From: Candidatus Melainabacteria bacterium
GTDB taxonomy: Bacteria > Cyanobacteriota > Vampirovibrionia > Obscuribacterales > Obscuribacteraceae
Length of the DNA stretch: 64,000 nt
Reading direction: 5' to 3'
NCBI GenBank assembly: GCA_013288645.1
Contig: JABDBL010000002.1
Span: forward strand, 62,001-126,000
Made by a program: the position numbers and the translations under genes. The notes under the pieces were generated by a model, which searched no databases, had not been told where the DNA came from, and saw nothing but the letters and a program-made list of their open reading frames with translations. Below, in pieces: positions 43,259 to 52,601 of this stretch. The stretch's first letter is position 1, and each line of letters starts with the position of its first letter.

Positions 43259-44143
43259 TTAGACCATATGCTCAACAAATTTATCGAAGAGTGCTTTGTC
43301 AACTTTCGTCGGTTGTTTGACTAATGCACCCTTTTTCAGAATTGCTTCCCCATCTTCATAAGTTGGTTGTTCTGTTTTATAAATCACACCCAAAGGAATA
43401 CGCTCAGTCCACTCGTAAGCTTTAGTCATAGAACGATGAAAATCAGAAGGATCGAAGCCTTCGTCTTCTAGCTTATAAACTCTTTCTTTAAAGAATGAAT
43501 AGGTATTGACTTTGTTGTAGGTTACACAAGGACTAAAAACGTCGATCAAAGAAAATCCTTTATGCGCCATCCCCTGAGCAATTAAATCTGTTAATAATTT
43601 CGCTTCGCCAGAAAAACCACGAGCAACAAAAGTGGCACCACAAGTAATAGCAAGGGCTAAAGGATTGATTGGTGTTTCAAGGTTGCCATTCGGCGCTGGG
43701 GTAGACTTAGTTACCTGTCCTTTTGAGGTTGTTGGTGAAGCTTGCCCTGTGGTAAGACCATATATCTGATTATCCATGACAATATAAGTGACATCCAGAT
43801 TACGACGCATAGCATGAATCAAGTGACCCACACCAATACCATAACCGTCACCATCGCCACCAGTAATAACAGTTTTCATATCTGTATTAGCCAAGTGAGC
43901 TCCGGTAGCTACCGGTATAGATCTACCATGCAAGCTGTGTACACCGTATGCATGTATAAAGCCTGGCAAGTTAGAAGAACAACCGATGCCTGAAACTATC
44001 AGCAAATCCTTTGGCAAAATACCGAGCTTACCTGCTGCTTCTTGCACTGACCGCAATACACCATAGTCACCACAACCTGGGCACCAATCTGGACTGACTG
44101 GACCTTTGTATGTATCAAGTGGGAGCTCTATAACAGTAGCCAT
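43259..44143 (-). CDS. korB: 2-oxoacid:ferredoxin oxidoreductase, beta subunit
   Basis: 294 residues. PDWCPGCGDYG and GIGCSSN supply Fe-S cluster Cys; GGDGDGYGIG and DNQIYGLTTGQ are the TPP-binding motif; SPCVTYNK gives the fourth cluster Cys. Typical KorB size. With KorA it oxidatively decarboxylates a 2-oxoacid, probably 2-oxoglutarate, to acyl-CoA and reduces ferredoxin. Which 2-oxoacid cannot be told from sequence alone. Follows korA by 59 bases. Confidence 0.92.
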   Translation of the reverse strand: MATVIELPLDTYKGPVSPDWCPGCGDYGVLRSVQEAAGKLGILPKDLLIVSGIGCSSNLPGFIHAYGVHSLHGRSIPVATGAHLANTDMKTVITGGDGDGYGIGVGHLIHAMRRNLDVTYIVMDNQIYGLTTGQASPTTSKGQVTKSTPAPNGNLETPINPLALAITCGATFVARGFSGEAKLLTDLIAQGMAHKGFSLIDVFSPCVTYNKVNTYSFFKERVYKLEDEGFDPSDFHRSMTKAYEWTERIPLGVIYKTEQPTYEDGEAILKKGALVKQPTKVDKALFDKFVEHMV

Positions 44144-44202
44144 TACTTATTTTCTCCTATTGCTCAAAAATGTCATTCAATAAATCTTCGCTATAACCTG
44201 CT

Positions 44203-46212
44203 TTATTTCTTAGCGCTGGGTTCAGCCTCTCTGTCAACTGTGTAGGTGGCGCCGGTTCTCAGGCCTACTTTCATATAGCCGCTTTTCTTACCAGTAGCTC
44301 TTTCAGCTAATTCGATATACCAGGTTGGCTCTCCTAACCCATTAACAGATTCTTGTACAATCTTGCCTGGACGCAATTTTTCACCATTATGTGTACGCAA
44401 GTAGTGGTAGGCAATTTCCTTAGCATCTGCTTCTGTAACATCCAAAGTCGATGGCTTTTTAGCCAACTTATCTTTGATTTCCTGAGCCAGCTCAGCCGGT
44501 GTGTATGGCTCACCATCATATCTATTAACATGAGCATCCATTCCAATACCGGTTTCACTACGAATATAACGAGCCATTTGACTTGTGAAATTGAGCTCGA
44601 CAGAAATCTTTTTCTTAGCTTTACTCAAAATCTCATTCACTTCTTTGGCATGGAAAGGATAAATGTATTTGATGCAAAGAATATTGGTCTTTACACCGAC
44701 CGCATTTAATTGTTCTGCTGCTTCTTTCACTACGCCATAGGTGGAGCCCCAGGTGACCAAAGTAACATCAGCATCTTTAGGTCCTTCCAATTCTGGCGGA
44801 GTCAATTCTTTAAGCAGATTCTCCATTTTTCTCATGCGCTTTTCCATAATTTTTCGACGTACAGGCGGAGAGGTAAACATGTCTGAAATCAAAATGCTTT
44901 CTTCGTCATGATCATCGCTGGGGTTAACATAGAGTGTATTTGCTGTACCAGGAAGTGCACGAGGTGAAATACCTGATTCAGTGAAAGCAAAACGCTTATA
45001 TTTGCCCTTCTCTTCTGGCCAAGAATTAACGATCTCGCCACGATCTATTTTAACTTCGGCAGGGAAAGCTTCTCTGTCTACAGTTTCGTGATGCTCAGAA
45101 AGTAATAAATCGGACATGACTGTCACTGGCATTTGATAACGGTCAGCATAATTGAATGCATCAACGATTGTCTTATAGGCATCTGCCATATCATAAGGAG
45201 CAACAATCAATCTTGGATATTCACCTTGAGAGGCACCATAAACCTGGAATAAATCGGCTTGTTCAGTCTTCGTTGGCAAACCAGTTGATGGTCCACCGCG
45301 TTGTACTTCCACACAAACCATTGGTATTTCCATAATGCCAGCCATACCTATAGCCTCTGTCATTAGAGCATAGCCACCACCGGCAGTAGCACACATGGCG
45401 CGTACACCAGCAATACCAGCCCCAATGGTCATATTCATAACGGCTAATTCATCTTCACCTTGCTTGACAAGAATGCCGGTCTTTTGTGAATTGGCACACA
45501 TCCAATGCAAAATAGTCGAAGCTGGAGTCATTGGATAAGCAGAATAGAATTTGCAGCCAGCAGCATATGCAGCTAAAGCAAACACTTCATTGCCTGTTGT
45601 AAACGGTCTAGCTTTATATGTGAAGCTCCATTCTTTGGTGATCGGCTTGCTCTGGCTAGCGGCATATTCATATCCGCATTTAAGCAAACCCACATTCAGA
45701 TCAACTACCTTTTGACCTTTATGTTTAAAGGTATCGGTAATAACATCAGTTGCTTTTTCTAGTCCAAATTGACAAGAATAAAACACAGCTCCTAAAGCCA
45801 CCGTATTTTGCATAACCGGTATCAAAGCGCCATGCTCTTTGACTAATTCAGCAGTAATTTGACCAATTGGCAATGGCAATATGGTCACGCCTTTCTTAGC
45901 TAAAGAAGGATCACACTTGAACTTATCAGCATTAAAAACAATAACGCCACCCGCTTCTACTTCCGGCGCGTGACGTTCAATGGTGTCTTGATTCAGAGCA
46001 ATTAGGGCATTTAACTGATCACCATGATTATGGACTTTTTCAGCACCGACGCGTAGCTTCAACCAAATATGGCCGCCTCTAATAATTGACTGGTAGCTGT
46101 TATATGCATATACATGTAAACCAAGTCGCCCGCAAATTTTAGCTAGCGTATCGCCTGATTTATCTAAACCATCTCCAGCGGCACCGCCAATTCCAATTGT
46201 GACTTCCTGCAT
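44203..46212 (-). CDS. korA: 2-oxoacid:acceptor oxidoreductase, gamma-alpha fusion subunit
   Basis: 669 residues. The N-terminal gamma domain (IGGAAGDGLDKSGDTLAKI ... SIIRGGH) is fused to the alpha pyrimidine-binding domain (FYSAYPMTPASTILHWM, TAGGGYALMTEAIGMA, EVQRGGPSTGLPTKTEQAD). The C-terminal part has TWGSTYGVVKEA. Standard KorA layout. Good SD (GAGGAG) before ATG 46212. Ferredoxin made here could feed the NuoL/NuoM-containing complex encoded next door, an inference. Confidence 0.93.
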   Translation of the reverse strand: MQEVTIGIGGAAGDGLDKSGDTLAKICGRLGLHVYAYNSYQSIIRGGHIWLKLRVGAEKVHNHGDQLNALIALNQDTIERHAPEVEAGGVIVFNADKFKCDPSLAKKGVTILPLPIGQITAELVKEHGALIPVMQNTVALGAVFYSCQFGLEKATDVITDTFKHKGQKVVDLNVGLLKCGYEYAASQSKPITKEWSFTYKARPFTTGNEVFALAAYAAGCKFYSAYPMTPASTILHWMCANSQKTGILVKQGEDELAVMNMTIGAGIAGVRAMCATAGGGYALMTEAIGMAGIMEIPMVCVEVQRGGPSTGLPTKTEQADLFQVYGASQGEYPRLIVAPYDMADAYKTIVDAFNYADRYQMPVTVMSDLLLSEHHETVDREAFPAEVKIDRGEIVNSWPEEKGKYKRFAFTESGISPRALPGTANTLYVNPSDDHDEESILISDMFTSPPVRRKIMEKRMRKMENLLKELTPPELEGPKDADVTLVTWGSTYGVVKEAAEQLNAVGVKTNILCIKYIYPFHAKEVNEILSKAKKKISVELNFTSQMARYIRSETGIGMDAHVNRYDGEPYTPAELAQEIKDKLAKKPSTLDVTEADAKEIAYHYLRTHNGEKLRPGKIVQESVNGLGEPTWYIELAERATGKKSGYMKVGLRTGATYTVDREAEPSAKK

Positions 46213-46372
46213 TGTTTCTCCTCAAAACTAAAAACTAAATAAAAGCTGTATGCCAAAGCTGGCTTGTTGTTGCAGTCTTAAAATTCCTGATAAACGATAC
46301 CACAATAACCTACTTGCGTTGACAAGTATCATGCAATCTATAACTACCTTGGGGGTGAAATATAACTCACTT

Positions 46373-46558
46373 TTATTTTTTCTGAGACTCTTCATCCACT
46401 TGCACAGCGGGAAGAGGCATAAACTGCCAATAACAACCTAACACAAGCAGACCAATTAAGACCAGTACTGCTAATACTGAAAGGGCTTTATCCTGGATGC
46501 TTTTTTCATCAATGATATGACTATCGCCAGAATCATGTACTCCATGATCAGAATGCAT
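46373..46558 (-). CDS. Small membrane protein downstream of nuoL
   Basis: 61 residues: a His/Asp-rich start (HSDHGVHDSGDSH), one helix (ALSVLAVLVLIGLLVLGCY) and a charged tail. ATG 46558 follows AGGGGGA, 13 bases after nuoL ends, so it is co-transcribed. It may be an accessory subunit of the complex; no family is recognised. Confidence 0.65.
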   Translation of the reverse strand: MHSDHGVHDSGDSHIIDEKSIQDKALSVLAVLVLIGLLVLGCYWQFMPLPAVQVDEESQKK

Positions 46559-46571
46559 AAATGAATTCCCC

Positions 46572-48587
46572 CTAAGGTCTCAATAAATAAGCCGCTATAG
46601 TCAATCCAGCCACACAAGCAAAAATTACCAGAGCATAATATTGCCCTCTTCCATTTTGCATATATCTCAAAGTTGACCCGGTTGCCAATGTCGCAACTCC
46701 AGTCCAATCAACGAAATTATCGATTATAAATTTATCAATCAATTGCCATATCCTATTGAATAAAGGCAAGAAAACTCGATTGACAAGCCACAGATAAAGT
46801 TCATCAAATTTCCATTTGTCATAAGAGAAATCGTATAGGAATTTTATTAATGGCTGTTTACTCGTCGCTATAACATTATTAATATCTACAGTGCGCTTTT
46901 GATAAACCATCCAAGCCAAGACAAAGCCAGCCAAAGCTGCTGCTGTAGAAATAACCATTACAAGACCATTCATTCCTTCAAATTCGGCTGCTTTGCCAAA
47001 ATGAATCAAAGCGGCAAAATTATTTGCTAAAGGCGCTGACTCGCTACCGTCAAATTTAAGACCAAATGAGGAAGCAAAATTCAAACATTGCCAATTAAAG
47101 CCTAAATAGCCAGAAAGAACTGACGGTACTGCCAAGACAACCAGGGGCAACCAAACTACAGGCGGCGATTCATGAGGATGTGCATCCCCCCTATAGTCTT
47201 TTTCGAAAGTCATGAAATAAAGCCTGAACATATAAAATGCGGTCAAAAAGGCTGTGAAAATCATCAATGCGCCCAACCAAAAATTATATTTACAAGCCGA
47301 GGCAATAATTTCGTCTTTTGAGAAAAAGCCACTTAAGCCAGGACATCCAGAGATAGATAAAGTACCAATTAGACAACAATAAGCAGTAATAGGCATGTAC
47401 TTTCTCAGTCCACCCATCTTTCTTATATCTTGCTCACCGTGCAAACCATGAATCACTGCGCCACTGCATAAGAAAAGCATGGCCTTAAAAAAGGCATGAT
47501 TGAAAAGATGAAAAATACCGCCACCAAGGGCTCCTGTTCCCAATCCTACAAACATATAGCCCAATTGCGATACTGTAGACCAAGCCAGAATTCGTTTAAT
47601 ATCAAATTGGCTTAAGGCTATAGTAGCTGCCATAAAAGCTGTAATCGCCCCAATAACTGTTACTATTGCTAATCCAATACTGCCAGTATGTCCATCTGGT
47701 GTTAGCCAGATAGGATAAGCACGGGCAATTAAATATACACCTGCCGCCACCATAGTTGCAGCGTGGATTAAAGCTGATATTGGTGTGGGACCTTCCATGG
47801 CGTCCGGCAACCATATATGCAAAGGGAATTGCGCCGACTTAGCCATGGGACCTAGCAAAGTGAAGCAAGCGGCAATAGTAAGCAAGCCAGCTGGCAATAA
47901 TCCTGAAGCATGAGCCTGCTGAATAACTCCACCCAAATCAAAACCTTGTGCATCGAAATAGCCTAAAAGAACATGACCGCCCCAAAAACTTTTGGTAGCA
48001 GCCAAGAGCAATAAAATACCGATTAGAAAGCCGCAATCACCAATACGATTAACCATGAATGCTTTCAAAGCAGCTTCAGCAGCCGAAGTTTTATACCACC
48101 AAAAGCCAATCAAGAAATAACTGCAAACACCAACCAATTCCCAAAAAAAGTAAGTTTCAAAAAGGTTGGTTGCTACAACTAGCCCAAGCATTGAACCAGT
48201 GAACAAAGACAAATAAGCATAGAAGCGCGAGTAACCAGGATCTTCACGCATATAACCATGAGTATAAATTTGCACCAACAAACTAACTGTTGTAACAACT
48301 ATCAGCATTACCGCCACAAGATTGTCTACCAAACAGCCCATCGACAACCTGATTTGCGAAGAAACGAGCCAATCAAAATTGAATTGCCAGGGCACAAGCG
48401 TTGGATCACTTGTTATGGCATAAAAAAGCAAAATAGAATAAACAAAGCCGAGAGTGACAGCACCGACAGAAAGAACCATTGAAGTGGTTTTTGATCGCCA
48501 AAGACCCAGAATGATTAAAAGCCCTACTAAAAATGGAGCAGCTACTACATAACCTATGTTTTGAACCAAAAATTGTCCTGATGGCAA
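46572..48587 (-). CDS. nuoL: NADH-quinone oxidoreductase subunit L
   Basis: 671 residues, with ~16 membrane helices. YFFWELVGVCSYFLIGFWW, AFMVNRIGDCGFLIG and PLHIWLPDAMEGPTPISALIHAATMVAAGVYLI are hallmark NuoL/NdhF proton-channel motifs. The product is the most distal proton-pumping antiporter-like subunit of complex I. Start TTG at 48587 with AGGAGATAG upstream. The region between nuoL and nuoM is a shared divergent promoter; most bacteria have L and M head-to-tail instead. Confidence 0.94.
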   Translation of the reverse strand: MPSGQFLVQNIGYVVAAPFLVGLLIILGLWRSKTTSMVLSVGAVTLGFVYSILLFYAITSDPTLVPWQFNFDWLVSSQIRLSMGCLVDNLVAVMLIVVTTVSLLVQIYTHGYMREDPGYSRFYAYLSLFTGSMLGLVVATNLFETYFFWELVGVCSYFLIGFWWYKTSAAEAALKAFMVNRIGDCGFLIGILLLLAATKSFWGGHVLLGYFDAQGFDLGGVIQQAHASGLLPAGLLTIAACFTLLGPMAKSAQFPLHIWLPDAMEGPTPISALIHAATMVAAGVYLIARAYPIWLTPDGHTGSIGLAIVTVIGAITAFMAATIALSQFDIKRILAWSTVSQLGYMFVGLGTGALGGGIFHLFNHAFFKAMLFLCSGAVIHGLHGEQDIRKMGGLRKYMPITAYCCLIGTLSISGCPGLSGFFSKDEIIASACKYNFWLGALMIFTAFLTAFYMFRLYFMTFEKDYRGDAHPHESPPVVWLPLVVLAVPSVLSGYLGFNWQCLNFASSFGLKFDGSESAPLANNFAALIHFGKAAEFEGMNGLVMVISTAAALAGFVLAWMVYQKRTVDINNVIATSKQPLIKFLYDFSYDKWKFDELYLWLVNRVFLPLFNRIWQLIDKFIIDNFVDWTGVATLATGSTLRYMQNGRGQYYALVIFACVAGLTIAAYLLRP

Positions 48588-48591
48588 TTTC

Positions 48592-48625
48592 TATCTCCTA
48601 AGTCAATAAATTTATCTCCTAAGTC
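48592..48625. repeat. Duplicated Shine-Dalgarno block upstream of nuoL
   Basis: TATCTCCTAAGTC occurs at 48592-48604 and again at 48613-48625, 21 bases apart. On the minus strand each reads GACTTAGGAGATA, with AGGAG; the nearer one is the nuoL ribosome binding site. A short duplication or a second ribosome docking site is possible. Confidence 0.55.
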
Positions 48626-48863
48626 TAGCGTTTGTTCTGCCATTTTTCCAAGCTTACCTTTGCGGTTGAAACAAATGATTTAGTATTGATGCTCTCTCTT
48701 GATAATATTTGCATCGCTTAGCTGTAACATTTTGTGTGCGCCAGCAAAATGAAAAGAGCACAGTTTATACTTGTCGGTGGTTCTAAGCTCGATAATTGTT
48801 TTAGTTTCTAGAACAAATCTCTTGATTACTTCAATAACTTGATTACTTATTTAGGAGTAGGTT

Positions 48864-50426
48864 GTGCATTTTGATTTTGGGCATACGTCATTGACTTTAT
48901 TGTTATTGCTACCTTTGATTGCTTCTTTAGTAATAGCTTTTGCTAGCGAAAAAGCTTCAAGGAAAATAGCGATTGCAGCAAGCATAATAATGTTTGCTCT
49001 TTCATTACTAATTTGGCTCAATTTTCACCCCGCGCTTGCCGGCATACAATTTGAACAGAGAATGATATGGTTCGACATACCTTTGCCAGTTCAATATCAT
49101 GTCGGAGTGGACGGCATAAATCTCTCTCTCACCATACTCACAACTTTTATCGTGCTTATGGCTGTTCTTGCTAGTGACTCCGTCACCACAAGACCAAAGC
49201 TTTATTACAGCTTCGTCATGCTCCTCACTATGTCTTTACTTGGGGTATTCCTGTCGCTAGACCTTTTGCAATTTTTTGTATTTTACGAACTTGAGCTCAT
49301 TCCTATGTATTTCTTAATCGCTATTTGGGGTGGGCCAAATAGAAGTTATGCTGCTATGAAATTTTTGCTTTATACATTTTTTGGTGGCGTTTTCATGCTG
49401 GCAGCCATCATATATGTATATTCTCAGATGCTAGCTTTTGATCCAAACAACTCTTTCGACATGCTTGCTTTGGCACAACGCTGTCCACTGCTGCCCAAGG
49501 TCATACAAACTTTTGCCTTCTTTGGATTTTTCATAGCCTTTATAATCAAGCTGCCTTCTTTTCCTGTGCACACCTGGTTACCCGATGCGCACGTAGAAGC
49601 TCCTACGCCTATTTCTATGATATTGGCTGGACTGCTTTTAAAAATGGGCTCATATGGTTTAGTGAGAATATGTTTGGGCTTTTTCCCAGGCGTAATTGTC
49701 GAATATGGCAAATGGATCATGCTTTTGGGCGCCTTCAATATAGTATGGGCCGCTATGGCTTGCTTGGTGCAAAAAGACATGAAACGCATTATTGCTTTGT
49801 CCAGCGTCAGTCACATGGGCTTCGTATTGCTCGGCATGGCTTGCATTTCGTCTCTGGCATTACAAGGTGCTGTATTCCAAATGATTAGCCATGGAATTAT
49901 TTCGGCTCTCCTATTCTTTTTGGTAGGAGCTGTTTATGAACGTACTCACACACGTGATTTAGGAGAAATTGGTGGCGGCTTGGCAAAACAAATGCCGGTG
50001 CTCTTTTATTTCTGGATGTTTGCCTGTCTAGCTAATTTAGGATTACCTGGATTGTCCGGCTTCGTTGCTGAAACAGCAATCTATTACGGTTCATTTACTT
50101 CAGTCATGGTATCATCAGTAGTGAAAGGACTTCTTGGCAAACCAGTTGTGATTTTCGCAACATTGGGTGTGGTTTTGACAGCTGGCTACATGCTATGGCT
50201 TTTGAAACGTCTTTTCTTTGGACCGGAATTATCAAAATGGGTGGGACACTTAACAGATGCTCGACCAACTGAAAAGTTAATCGCTTGGTCATTAAGCGTT
50301 GTGGTAATCGGCCTGGGCATATTTCCCTTAGTTCTAACAGAACAATATAATTACACTACCGAAGGATTAAATAGAGTGGTGGCAGCGCAAGTTACTGCTT
50401 TGTCCAACCCTCCTGCCAAACACTAA
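48864..50426 (+). CDS. nuoM: NADH-quinone oxidoreductase subunit M
   Basis: 520 residues with ~14 membrane helices. VGVDGINLSLTILTTFIV, YELELIPMYFLIAIWG, FPVHTWLPDAHVEAPTP and GLLLKMGSYGLVRI mark NuoM/NdhD. GTG start with TTAGGAG. It pumps protons as part of complex I. Its stop overlaps by four bases the stop of the convergent M24 gene. Confidence 0.94.
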   Translation: MHFDFGHTSLTLLLLLPLIASLVIAFASEKASRKIAIAASIIMFALSLLIWLNFHPALAGIQFEQRMIWFDIPLPVQYHVGVDGINLSLTILTTFIVLMAVLASDSVTTRPKLYYSFVMLLTMSLLGVFLSLDLLQFFVFYELELIPMYFLIAIWGGPNRSYAAMKFLLYTFFGGVFMLAAIIYVYSQMLAFDPNNSFDMLALAQRCPLLPKVIQTFAFFGFFIAFIIKLPSFPVHTWLPDAHVEAPTPISMILAGLLLKMGSYGLVRICLGFFPGVIVEYGKWIMLLGAFNIVWAAMACLVQKDMKRIIALSSVSHMGFVLLGMACISSLALQGAVFQMISHGIISALLFFLVGAVYERTHTRDLGEIGGGLAKQMPVLFYFWMFACLANLGLPGLSGFVAETAIYYGSFTSVMVSSVVKGLLGKPVVIFATLGVVLTAGYMLWLLKRLFFGPELSKWVGHLTDARPTEKLIAWSLSVVVIGLGIFPLVLTEQYNYTTEGLNRVVAAQVTALSNPPAKH

Positions 50427-51115
50427 AGCAAAATATCTTCGAAAAATCCACCATATTGGCCCTCTTTGTCCACCAAATGGATTTCTAAGATCCAATAGCG
50501 TGTTTTTCCGTCACTTCCGGGCGCACTCATTGGTACTGTATTTTGTTTCCAGATACGATTTTCCGGTACGTTGCCATAAATTTGGATATGAGCGAATTCG
50601 CTTACTATATGGCCAGCAATTTCATTGCCAAAATTCCAGTCAGCTTCTTCGCACTGTCTAACCACAAAATCGTACAAAGCAGCTCCTGTTTGATCGGGAT
50701 CACTCAAATAGTGAGATTTGCCTAAAACAAAGATACGCTCTAAATCATTAATCAGTTTTTGTTTTTTTGCATCGCTTCCCATCAAATAAGTCTTACCAAT
50801 ATCACCCTCAAATTCTTCAAAAACAGGACCTAAATCAACATATACAAGATCATTCATCTCTATGATTCTGTTTTCGGGATTCGCTTTAGAAGTTAAAACC
50901 GAATTGATACCCGCGCGCACAATTCGTTTGTGCCAATGTTTTGTCACACCAAATTCTTTTTTGGCAAGCTCAAAAATTTGTTCATTCACTTCTTGCTCGC
51001 TTGCGCCTACGTGAACGTATTTGTTTTCTTCAATCAACGAAAGAAGATGCCGGGCTTGTTCTTGAGCTTGCAAAAGCTTTTCTTTACGCAAAATTTCACT
51101 TATAATCTGCGCCAT
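50423..51115 (-). CDS. M24-family metallopeptidase (Xaa-Pro peptidase-like)
   Basis: 230 residues from ATG 51115, with GGAAGAG upstream; a longer frame to 51157 adds 14 doubtful residues. The M24 metal ligands are in VYVDLGP, EGDIGKTY, AGHIV and EIHLVD. The pita-bread fold cleaves amino-terminal residues, or in some members binds rather than cleaves. No signal peptide. Function in this context unclear. Confidence 0.83.
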   Translation of the reverse strand: MAQIISEILRKEKLLQAQEQARHLLSLIEENKYVHVGASEQEVNEQIFELAKKEFGVTKHWHKRIVRAGINSVLTSKANPENRIIEMNDLVYVDLGPVFEEFEGDIGKTYLMGSDAKKQKLINDLERIFVLGKSHYLSDPDQTGAALYDFVVRQCEEADWNFGNEIAGHIVSEFAHIQIYGNVPENRIWKQNTVPMSAPGSDGKTRYWILEIHLVDKEGQYGGFFEDILL

Positions 51116-51175
51116 TTTCTCTTCCTGTTTTGAAATTGCTGCCAATAATACTATCAAACTCTTAGGATAACCACT

Positions 51176-52573
51176 TTATTGTCCAAATATTTGCCGCTCG
51201 ATTTCTTGTCGTTCATTCTCACGCTCTTTTATTTGAGCGTCCACTTTAGTTGAAGCTTGTTTTGATGGTGGCAAACCGTTAACGAATCGTTTAAAGTTTT
51301 TTTCTTTCTTTGAAAGATGTTGATTACTTTTCGCTTCTATAACCGCATCAATCATCGCCGTTATCAGACCTTTTCGTTTTAATTCGGCAAAAGTTTTCGT
51401 ATCTACAATGTCGTATTTTGCGCCCTCATTCACTAAATTATCGTCGAGATCAACACAAAAATCACGTCCTTCAAAAATGTCACCAATTTGTAAAATCGTT
51501 ACTACCACTTCATCAGGATCATTTAATTGGTGTGTAAAGTCGATCAAAGCCCGGTTTACCACGCTTGGATCCCTGGGAACATTTGGCAAACCATCTGTTA
51601 TAACCACAATCAAGATTAGATGCCCATTATCTTTATGTTTAATCAGCGCCGCATTTAATCTGTCTACCAGAGGATCAACAAGATCTGTATTGCCGCTAGG
51701 CTCGATTGTGGCATAAGTTTGTTCAACTTTGTCTGGATCACATCTTTCCACAGTGTTATGACTGGTATTAAAGGTAGTGATGGTTATCGTTTTATGCCAC
51801 GGAGCAAGCTGTTGAGCAAGGTTGCGAACTTGTTCATGACACCATTGAAACTTACTTAAATCACCTGTTCCGTCTATCCAAGCCATAGAGCCGGTAATAT
51901 CAATAATCAATTCAATATCATATGATAAAAGCTTCTTGATAGGACCATTGTCTTGTCTACTAACTGATGTAGGAATGAGCAGATTTTGTGCTGCGCTAGC
52001 CAAAGCTGTTTTTTGTGTATTGCCAGTTAACGTAAATTCGGATATTCCCAGTTTGGCGTTTGCACTTTTTATCTCCGCTAATCCCGATAGTCCTTGATGG
52101 CTGATATTACCATTCAAAACATCTATCTTTGCTGCTGCGCTTAATGGATTGTCCGCTATTTGCCCCGAGAGCATTTGCAGATTGACTTGATAAGTTTTTC
52201 CCGAACGCTCAATAGCTAATTGAAAGGTATTTGCGTTAAGTTTACGAAAATCTTTAATTATGTCTCCTGCAAGCACTCCACCATAATAAGCACTGCTACC
52301 CGGGCGAACCTTTTCGATGCTGAGCGTGCTAATCGCAGCCCTACCCAGTCCTTCATGAATGATGCATTTTATTCCTAGCCTTTCTAAATTATCTGTGACT
52401 TCATTTTGTGATATGGTACCTTGCAGAAATTCATTAGATGTTTCGCCTTTAGAGTTGGTTTTATTTGTAGCCTCTGCTTTTTGATTAGCGTATCCAAACA
52501 GTGCAACCAGTAAAAGAACTAACATAAATATAGTCAAAGATACGTACTTTTCATTCCGGCAACAGCTATTCAT
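51176..52573 (-). CDS. Membrane-anchored PDZ-VWA protein
   Basis: 465 residues from ATG 52573; an upstream frame to 52693 would overlap the previous gene by 92 bases. A signal/anchor (VSLTIFMLVLLLVALFGYA) precedes a PDZ-like domain (LGIKCIIHEG...SAYYGGVLAGDIIKD) and a VWA domain with MIDAS DITGSM, TTFNTSH and VITDGLPNVP. The charged tail (KEKNFKRFVNGLP) is lysine-rich. VWA domains bind proteins through a metal ion. It is the paralogue of the frameshifted gene at 53658-54787. Confidence 0.85.
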   Translation of the reverse strand: MNSCCRNEKYVSLTIFMLVLLLVALFGYANQKAEATNKTNSKGETSNEFLQGTISQNEVTDNLERLGIKCIIHEGLGRAAISTLSIEKVRPGSSAYYGGVLAGDIIKDFRKLNANTFQLAIERSGKTYQVNLQMLSGQIADNPLSAAAKIDVLNGNISHQGLSGLAEIKSANAKLGISEFTLTGNTQKTALASAAQNLLIPTSVSRQDNGPIKKLLSYDIELIIDITGSMAWIDGTGDLSKFQWCHEQVRNLAQQLAPWHKTITITTFNTSHNTVERCDPDKVEQTYATIEPSGNTDLVDPLVDRLNAALIKHKDNGHLILIVVITDGLPNVPRDPSVVNRALIDFTHQLNDPDEVVVTILQIGDIFEGRDFCVDLDDNLVNEGAKYDIVDTKTFAELKRKGLITAMIDAVIEAKSNQHLSKKEKNFKRFVNGLPPSKQASTKVDAQIKERENERQEIERQIFGQ

Positions 52574-52601
52574 ATTCAATAACCGTATTGCATAATATCC
52601 T

